Shown: in pieces, positions 32,501-36,742 of the stretch
Position numbering within the stretch: the stretch's first letter is position 1
Layout of the letters: each line of letters starts with the position of its first letter
DNA from: Gemmobacter lutimaris
GTDB lineage: Bacteria > Pseudomonadota > Alphaproteobacteria > Rhodobacterales > Rhodobacteraceae
Reading direction: 5' to 3'
Length of the DNA stretch: 36,742 nt
NCBI RefSeq assembly: GCF_003570715.1
Contig: NZ_QXXQ01000020.1
Location: 1-36,742, forward strand
Made by a program: the position numbers and the translations under genes
The notes under the pieces: generated by a model
Databases searched by the model: none
The model's input: the letters and a program-made list of their open reading frames with translations, nothing else
What the model was told of the DNA's origin: nothing

Positions 32501-32763
32501 GTTAGCACGAGCCGCGCGCCCGGGATCAGCTTCGGCAACGAGGCCCCCTGCCCCACCTGAATTTGGCCCGCTTCCTCCGCAATGCGCGCGAGTTCCTTCA
32601 GCGCCGAAAACGCCCGCACCACTCCGGCAACCGAGTTCTGGTCGGTGATGGCTATGGCCGTGAGACCAAGCTCGGCCGCGCGCTTCACCAGTTCCTCGGG
32701 ATGCGAGGCTCCGCGCAGAAAGGTGAAGTTGGAGGTCACGCAGAGTTCGGCATGAGGAATCAC
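29521..32763 (-). CDS. dnaE2: Error-prone DNA polymerase DnaE2 (ImuC)
   Basis: The 1080-residue protein starts with a PHP domain (HAELCVTSNFTFLRGASHPEE, LGLTAIAITDQNSVAGVVRAF), followed by a C-family polymerase core with the catalytic aspartates in PPDIDVDFEHERREEV near residue 390. A helix-hairpin-helix and OB domain follow, and it ends ARHPREQAKKLFPSRDFH as usual for DnaE2. It performs lesion bypass with ImuA and ImuB. The GTG start overlaps the imuB stop by 4 bp (GTGA). Length is in the normal range and the gene looks intact. It contains three GGGCAGGG octamers near 30837-32553 and more at its edges. Confidence 0.95.
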   Translation of the reverse strand: MIPHAELCVTSNFTFLRGASHPEELVKRAAELGLTAIAITDQNSVAGVVRAFSALKELARIAEEAGQIQVGQGASLPKLIPGARLVLTDSQVEWVALPTDLAAWSRLTRLLSLGKRRAEKGSCHIGLADMEEWGRGMMLIALPPDPLDATGFERDLRRIAARFAGQCFLGAAPRYDGQDQERLDRLAEISQATGLPKVAVGDVLMHRSNRRPLADVLTCIREGCTIDRIGDRRLANGEHRLKSGEELARIFHRYPAALRRTVEIADRCAFRMDQLCYQYPDEARDGEPAQTRLERLAREGLHWRYPGGPPPKIVSRVEKELHLIAEVEYAPYFLTVYDIVSFARSKSILCQGRGSAANSVVCYLLGITEVPPESITLIFERFISKERGEPPDIDVDFEHERREEVIQWIYERYTRERAGLTAVVIHFRSRAAIREVGKVMGLSQDVIARLAGQIWGWSSSAPGEDCLREAGLSPEDSRVALAVKLIGEIIGFPRHLSQHVGGFVITQGRLDELCPIENAAMEDRTVIEWDKDDIDALGLLKVDILALGMLTAIRKAFGLIETHRQRQLTLANIPPEDGRVYDMLCKADAIGVFQVESRAQLNFLPRMKPRKFYDLVCEVAIVRPGPIQGGMVHPFINRRQGREKVEDLGPAMMEVLGRTYGVPLFQEQAMQIAVVAAGFTPAEADRLRRSLATFKRMGTIGGFRDRFVGGMLERGYDAEFAARCFAQIEGFGSYGFPESHAASFARLVYVSAWLKRHHQAIFTCALLNAQPMGFYAPAQLVRDARDHGVEVRPVSINDSVWDCTIEPRADGSHALRLGFRQVKGMREEDAIWIKAARGNGYSDVESVWRRAGLRPDALDRLAEADGFAALGLSRRDALWQAKALKAPKPLPLFGLDGEGEHEPLVELPRMTLGQEVIEDYLALRLSLRAHPMEILRPNLPESLPAASASHAKGRIQLTGLVITRQRPGTASGVVFLTLEDETGTANVVVWKKVYEAFRAAVVAGRLLRVTGRIERDGQVTHLIAESIEDLSARLSTIGQQLRIGAETERAGETVRPSRTAGRARHPREQAKKLFPSRDFH

Positions 32764-34235
32764 AAGAAGACCCCTTGAGCATACCAGTCCCGTGATCCGG
32801 ATTGTGGCGTGCGAAAGAGCCAGAGCCGCGGCCCTTCATTGGTCTCGATTCGCCAATAGTCCCGCACACCGCTGCGCCAGGCGGGGTCGTCAAACCACCA
32901 TTCGGGGCTGATCCGCTCAGGGCCATGCGCGCGCAGGGTGGTGAAACCCATCCGGCGCCAGCTGAAGCGGGCGGGAGGGCTGCCAGAGACCTGGGCCAAG
33001 GCTTCCGCCGGGAAGAGCGTGATGGGACGGCGGGGACGGCGCTTTGGCGGAAACGGCTCCGGTGCGGCATAGGCGGCAGGGACGGTCAGGAAGCTGCGCT
33101 CTGGAATGCGGCTGCTTGCCGGCAGGTAGCGTTGCACCGCATCGAAGCCCAGCCGATTGCCGATCCGCGAGATCAGGTCGGAAAGCTCATCTTCGGCCCG
33201 CGCCTGCGCGTTGCCGATCTGCTCAGACGCCAGTGGCTCGGTTATTGAAGCGGTCAGGCGCAGACCGTCGATCCCGAATCCGGAATCGACCTCATCCACC
33301 CCTTTGAGGAACAGGGCCGAGATCCGGACCGGGTCGCGCATTGCGCGGGCGAGACCGACATCGACCACCGCGGCCGAGCGATCCACGCGCTGCAGTTCCA
33401 GCCGGACAGCCCGTGCCCCCATCTGCGCCGATGCCAGCTTGTCGCAAAGCCGCACCAGAAGCCTGTCGAGCACGCCCATCACATCGGCTGTGAGCCCGAT
33501 CGGCTCGGGCAGGGTCATCCGCACCCCGAAATGCGGCGCATCCGCTTCGGCTGCAACAGGCTCGGCTTGGGTCCCAAGCGCCTGATCCAGACGGCGAAGA
33601 AGTTCAGCGCCGAACCGGCGCGCCAGTGGCGCCCGGGGCACAGCGGTCAGGTCGGCGATCTTGTGCAGCCCGAGGCGGGTCAGACCTTCGGCGACCGGAG
33701 CCTCAATCCGCAGCGCGCTCACCGGCATCGGGCCCAGCCGAGAGAGCAACCCGCCTTCCGGGATCACCCCGCCACCACGGCGGGCAAGTGCCCAGGCTCC
33801 GCCCCGGGTCTCGGCAATAGCGCTTTTCGAGGAGACCCCTGCCCTCTCGAGCCGCGCCTCGAGATCGGCCAGAAGCTCGACTTCACCGCCAAAGAGATGC
33901 GGCACGCCCGAAACATCGACGATCAGGCCGTCCGATCCATCTTTCGCAGCATGTGGTCCGTAACGGCTGGCCCATCTGCGCAGCCCTTCAAGCGCCCTGC
34001 CCTCCCGGATCAGATCGGCTGGCCGCGTGGAGAGGACCGGACAGACGGCGCGCGCATCGGCCAAGGGCATGCCACGATGGAGCCCGGCGGCGCTTGCGAT
34101 ACTGTTCAGACAATGCAGATGCTCCGCGTTCGACGCTAGGCGCGTCAAAGCGAAAGGCCCCTCAACGGGGCGGGCCCTCAGGCTGATGTCGCTCGCCAGC
34201 CTGGGGAACCAGATGGACAGCAGCCGTCGCGCCAT
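32760..34235 (-). CDS. imuB: ImuB, inactive Y-family polymerase-like protein
   Basis: The 491-residue product begins MARRLLSIWFPRLASDISLR. The catalytic carboxylate seen in active Y-family enzymes at this place is missing, as is the second acidic pair near SDGLIVDVSGVPHLFG. This is typical of ImuB, which acts as a scaffold that links DnaE2 to the beta clamp. The C-terminal region (RIETNEGPRLWLFRTPQSGSRDWYAQGVFL) is the usual ImuB end. The start lies within imuA, whose coding frame overlaps by 74 bp. Confidence 0.93.
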   Translation of the reverse strand: MARRLLSIWFPRLASDISLRARPVEGPFALTRLASNAEHLHCLNSIASAAGLHRGMPLADARAVCPVLSTRPADLIREGRALEGLRRWASRYGPHAAKDGSDGLIVDVSGVPHLFGGEVELLADLEARLERAGVSSKSAIAETRGGAWALARRGGGVIPEGGLLSRLGPMPVSALRIEAPVAEGLTRLGLHKIADLTAVPRAPLARRFGAELLRRLDQALGTQAEPVAAEADAPHFGVRMTLPEPIGLTADVMGVLDRLLVRLCDKLASAQMGARAVRLELQRVDRSAAVVDVGLARAMRDPVRISALFLKGVDEVDSGFGIDGLRLTASITEPLASEQIGNAQARAEDELSDLISRIGNRLGFDAVQRYLPASSRIPERSFLTVPAAYAAPEPFPPKRRPRRPITLFPAEALAQVSGSPPARFSWRRMGFTTLRAHGPERISPEWWFDDPAWRSGVRDYWRIETNEGPRLWLFRTPQSGSRDWYAQGVFL

Positions 34236-34761
34236 TCCAGCTCACATCATGGATTCCGGTCGTTCCTCTTTTGTTCTTATTAAGGATCCAGCGATGACGA
34301 GTCGAGTCCAGAGGCGAGGGCAGCGGATCACATTTCCAGCGGGTCTCGGCGGCATTGCTGCCCCTGCCCTCCTGGATCAGCATCAGACCCGTCGTGCCAC
34401 CGGCCTCGGCCGCCAGCTGGAGCCGTCTGCCCGCGGTCAGCGAGATGGGCTTTTCCGGAGCGGCGATGACCAGAGACACCGGCCGCGCCCTCAGCGCTTC
34501 TTCGACGGTCCAGAGCAGATCGGTCTCGCCCCTCGCTTCTATGAAATACAGGTGCTCGGCTATGCCGTCTGGCAGGGATCCCGGCATTGGCCGATCACGA
34601 TCATGCGCCAAGACGATCCAGAAGACCGGTCCCGCCAATCTTGCCGCCTGGAATAGTGCAAAGACGTTTCGCCCTTGTCCTTCTACTTCGTGGACGCGGC
34701 CCTTCAGCAGATGGAGAGGATCATCACTTCCGACCTGTAGCCGGTCACGCAGGGTCCGCAC
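34162..34761 (-). CDS. imuA: ImuA, RecA-like mutagenesis protein
   Basis: The 199-residue protein starts at GTG 34761 with GGAGG 6 bp upstream, and it overlaps the SRAP gene's end by 17 bp. ImuA relatives are RecA-like and lack a usable Walker A; none is seen here either. The end (STRHRWILNKNKRGTTGIHDVSWNG) is the conserved ImuA C-terminal segment. With ImuB and DnaE2 it forms the damage-inducible mutasome. The 3' part overlaps imuB in another frame. Confidence 0.88.
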   Translation of the reverse strand: MRTLRDRLQVGSDDPLHLLKGRVHEVEGQGRNVFALFQAARLAGPVFWIVLAHDRDRPMPGSLPDGIAEHLYFIEARGETDLLWTVEEALRARPVSLVIAAPEKPISLTAGRRLQLAAEAGGTTGLMLIQEGRGSNAAETRWKCDPLPSPLDSTRHRWILNKNKRGTTGIHDVSWNGATAAVHLVPQAGERHQPEGPPR

Positions 34762-35424
34762 GAGTGCCCTCCGCGACTATTTTGAGGCGCCCATTGGCTA
34801 GGGGCTGTTGAAGCTTCAGCGCCTCGCTCGTATCCACGGTCAGCCAGCAGCGCCATTCATCCGGCCAGGTGAGGATCACCGGGATGGCCTTGGCATGCAC
34901 CAGGCGGACCTCTGTTTTGGCTTCACAGGCCAGAAACCCGAAGAGCTCAGTTGTCATCTCGCCCTCCTTCAACTTTCTGACCGAGGTCCATTCGGTGCGG
35001 ATTCCAGCAAAGAACGCAAGTGGTCGATCCTGCCCGAGGGAAACCAGGCCGGGTGATTGCGACGCGCGTCAGGTCGAACATCAAGTTTGGAGAAGCTGGT
35101 GAAGGGAACGAGGCAGTGGTGTTCGATCCCGAGCCATCTTCGCCAATATGGCGAGCTGACGTTTCGTATATTTGTGACGCCGGGGTCTGTGCGCTTGCCG
35201 GCCAGATAGACGGGTGGCGTCGGCATACCCCATCGGGCCGTGGTCAGTGTCCAATCCCGTCTTTCACCGCGGCGAATGATCGGCGCGGCATAGTCGGGGA
35301 AGATGCCGGATGCGGGCGCGAGGTTACCTGCGGCATCGATCAGTTCCTCATCCTCTTCCAGCACGTCACTAAAGACCTGACGCATCGCGTCCTGGCTTTT
35401 CGTCTGGGCGTAAAGATTGCACAT
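34745..35424 (-). pseudogene. SRAP (YedK/HMCES-type) gene with a frameshift
   Basis: Residues MCNLYAQTKSQDAMRQVF to HPAWF (35424 to about 35041) are a SRAP N-terminus with the catalytic Cys2 that cross-links abasic sites. After WF the frame runs into LLESAPNGPRSES and stops at 34969. If one base is restored after base 35040, the frame continues ALGQDRPLAFFAGIRTEWTSVRKLKEGEMTTELFGFLACEAKTEV to DPA at 34745, the normal SRAP end. So a single-base deletion (or sequencing error) breaks an otherwise complete gene of ~226 codons. SRAP genes commonly neighbour imu operons. It leads the operon with imuA-imuB-dnaE2. Confidence 0.8.
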
Positions 35425-35452
35425 AATCTCGATTCCCGTTGTTCCTGTGTGA

Positions 35453-35493
35453 GAACATTCATAGAATCTATCCGATCGCCTTCTAGCGGTCTA
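35453..35493 (-). promoter_or_regulatory. SRAP-imu operon promoter with LexA-like box
   Basis: GAAC-ATTCATA-GAAT (35453-35467) matches the LexA box GAAC-N7-GAAC with one mismatch. On the minus strand TAGACC (35493-35488) and TAGATT (35470-35465) are 17 bp apart and could be -35 and -10, with the box over the -10. It lies 29 bp before the SRAP start. The mutasome operon is normally LexA-controlled, which raises the chance this is real. Confidence 0.5.
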
Positions 35494-35530
35494 TTTGGGT
35501 GTTTGAAGTCCATAAGACTGCGATCTGTGC

Positions 35531-36661
35531 TTAAGCTCGCAAGACGGATCTCACATAGGCATCCGGGTTGAGGATGGTTCCGATCTGTTTTGCCATGCGG
35601 TCTTCAAGCCTGAGAAGCTCCCACAGCCCGAGTCTGCTCGATGCGCTGGCGAGGATGTCCTGGCTTATTCTCAGCATCTTCCCGAACTCGAAAGCGACGC
35701 GTGTGGCCTCTTGGCTACTGGTTGGCTCTTCATAGAACGCGTTGACCTCGGTCAGGGCTGCCCAATTGGGAAGAGCTGTGGTTTTCTGCATTCTTTTTTT
35801 TGTATCTGACTCTTGCTCTATGTGGCGGACATTTCGTCCGTCAGAGCCGGGCTTTTGCTCGGTTGGCGGCAGGCGGCAGGTTTCTGCGGTGAGGGCCTGA
35901 AAGGTTTCGGGAACCGCTTGGTCTGGGGTGCGGCCCATGGTGGTCTCCTCGCAGGACGTAGTGTTAGCGGCTTCCGCATTGGAGGGAAGGCGTTGCTCAA
36001 CCTGTTCGGTTTCGCAAACGGCCCCCACCTGGCGGGCCGCATGAGACGATATGACCGCGGTCAGTTGCGAGAGAGCTGCCCGAGCCTCAATGAGAGTCAG
36101 CGAGGTGCGCCGCACAAGGTTACGCAGCCCGTCGATGAACGTGGTGACAGCGTCGCTCAAGTGGAGTTCGGCGCAGGCCGCGCGCAGTCTGAGGATCTGG
36201 GCCCGCAGCCCGCGCAACTCGTCTGCTTCCTCGCGGCGGCGCAGGGCAAGGGCGAGCAGCTCGTCGGACTGCGCGAAGAGGGGGGACAGGTCCAGCCCGA
36301 AGGCGCCGATCGGTTTGCCGTGCTGCATCACAGGGAAGCGCTTGCCATTTGCGCTGTCTCGGCGGCGAATAAGTCCGGCGGCTTCTAGCGTCTCAAGATG
36401 CCGGCGCAGCTGACGGTCGGTGAGACCCTTGGCGCGAAAGCACAGGGTTTCGTTGCTGGCGTAGACAGTGAGCAGGGTGGTCGGAGAGACCGGCGTCTCG
36501 CGGCCATCCGCGCCCTGGCAGGGCAGGCAGCTCAGCAGCGCATCGAGAACGACCACAGCGCCTTGCCGGATGCCGAGATCGCGACTGCATGTGTTGACCG
36601 CGGCCATGATGTCCCGACGCGAGATCGGCCGGAACGCTGGCTGTAGGTTGACCGAACCCAT
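35531..36661 (-). CDS. repC: RepC replication initiator of a repABC-type replicon
   Basis: The 376-residue protein has the RepC N-terminal winged helix: GIRQGAVVVLDALLSCLP, SPTTLLTVYASNETLCFRAKGLTDRQLRRHLETLEAAGLIRRRDSANGKR (about residues 30-110), and the C-terminal segment RISQDILASASSRLGLWELLRLEDRMAKQIGTILNPDAYVRSVL. RepC binds the origin, which in repABC plasmids lies inside repC. repA and repB would lie to the right, beyond the window. The ATG 36661 (MGSVNLQPAFRPISRRD) sits after a hairpin that covers its ribosome binding site. Confidence 0.9.
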   Translation of the reverse strand: MGSVNLQPAFRPISRRDIMAAVNTCSRDLGIRQGAVVVLDALLSCLPCQGADGRETPVSPTTLLTVYASNETLCFRAKGLTDRQLRRHLETLEAAGLIRRRDSANGKRFPVMQHGKPIGAFGLDLSPLFAQSDELLALALRRREEADELRGLRAQILRLRAACAELHLSDAVTTFIDGLRNLVRRTSLTLIEARAALSQLTAVISSHAARQVGAVCETEQVEQRLPSNAEAANTTSCEETTMGRTPDQAVPETFQALTAETCRLPPTEQKPGSDGRNVRHIEQESDTKKRMQKTTALPNWAALTEVNAFYEEPTSSQEATRVAFEFGKMLRISQDILASASSRLGLWELLRLEDRMAKQIGTILNPDAYVRSVLRA

Positions 36662-36662
36662 G

Positions 36663-36711
36663 CCGGGGAGCGAGTGCTCCTCAGATTTGGCACAGATCTC
36701 GTGCGCCCCGG
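36663..36711 (-). promoter_or_regulatory. repC: repC leader with ribosome-site hairpin
   Basis: GGAGC/GCTCC (36667-36671, 36676-36680) forms a hairpin that includes the GGAG ribosome site. CCGGGG/CCCCGG (36663-36668, 36706-36711) can form a larger alternative stem. repABC plasmids control RepC through such a leader and a small antisense RNA; the latter would run on the plus strand past the right edge and is not resolved here. Confidence 0.55.
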
Positions 36712-36742
36712 TCGCAATGACCGTGGATGTGATGTGTTTTTT

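Noticed and set aside
34262-34276. Exact GTTC-N7-GTTC match
   Set aside because: It lies inside imuA where it encodes the conserved NKNKRG segment, far from any start other than imuB's. The codons explain it, so I do not call it a LexA box.
36588-36604. Possible parS-like site in repC
   Set aside because: It only partly fits the repABC consensus GTT-NNC-NGC-NGN-NAAC and lies within coding sequence.
1-36742. CRISPR arrays, tRNA or rRNA genes
   Set aside because: No regular spaced repeats and no cloverleaf or rRNA-like sequence were seen on either strand.

Overview
The window looks like part of a large alphaproteobacterial plasmid or chromid, most likely from the Rhodobacteraceae. The grounds are high GC, a repABC-type repC at the right edge (35531-36661), an ImuA-ImuB-DnaE2 mutasome, and a block of plasmid-typical genes (strawberry-notch helicase/methyltransferase, ArdB/KlcA antirestriction, long ParB-like protein, RadC/JAB, DUF932, DUF736, DUF6878, DUF6915, DUF7007). 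Family and organism calls are by recognition of protein sequence; no database search was run.

Layout. (1) 1-4647: a toprim/primase-like gene cut off about 127 bp from the left edge, then a 1439-residue strawberry-notch protein, both on the minus strand. (2) 4975-6757: a LysR regulator divergent from an exported protein made of two ABM-like repeats. (3) 6890-17199: an accessory block bounded by two ~960-bp direct repeats, each with a DUF736 gene and a tiny plus-strand ORF. Between them lie ArdB, a PemK/MazF-type toxin with Phd-type antitoxin, a run of uncharacterised plasmid genes, and an AbiE toxin-antitoxin pair. (4) 17304-21680: a small KTSC-like gene, the ParB-like protein, RadC/JAB and DUF932. 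(5) 21852-29191: an arsenic island with three ArsR regulators, Acr3, ArsC, ArsH, OsmC, a CxxC thioredoxin-like protein, two ArsP-type permeases, one MFS transporter and the remnant of another. (6) 29521-35424: dnaE2, imuB, imuA and a frameshifted SRAP (YedK-type) gene, overlapping one another like an operon. (7) 35531-36742: repC and its leader.

The parts that standard gene families do not explain are regulatory. Seven minus-strand genes (starts at 4647, 8461, 10946, 13554, 13904, 19732, 21680) are each preceded by a nested-hairpin leader of similar design ending at the ribosome binding site. The leader of the antirestriction gene also carries a 10-bp perfect complement to its own Shine-Dalgarno/start region, interleaved with a second helix so that the two look mutually exclusive. 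A separate ~90-nt element occurs twice (4751-4842 and 14341-14429), with compensatory base-pair changes in two helices, which suggests a structured RNA. Two small plus-strand genes have strong sigma70-type promoters overlapping perfect alphaproteobacterial LexA boxes (GTTC-N7-GTTC or its complement), and the SRAP-imu promoter has a one-mismatch box, so the replicon may carry its own SOS regulon. The octamer GGGCAGGG, which matches the E. coli FtsK-orienting KOPS consensus, is strongly polarised: 21 copies on the minus strand and 2 on the plus strand by eye count, with only 1 inside the arsenic island.
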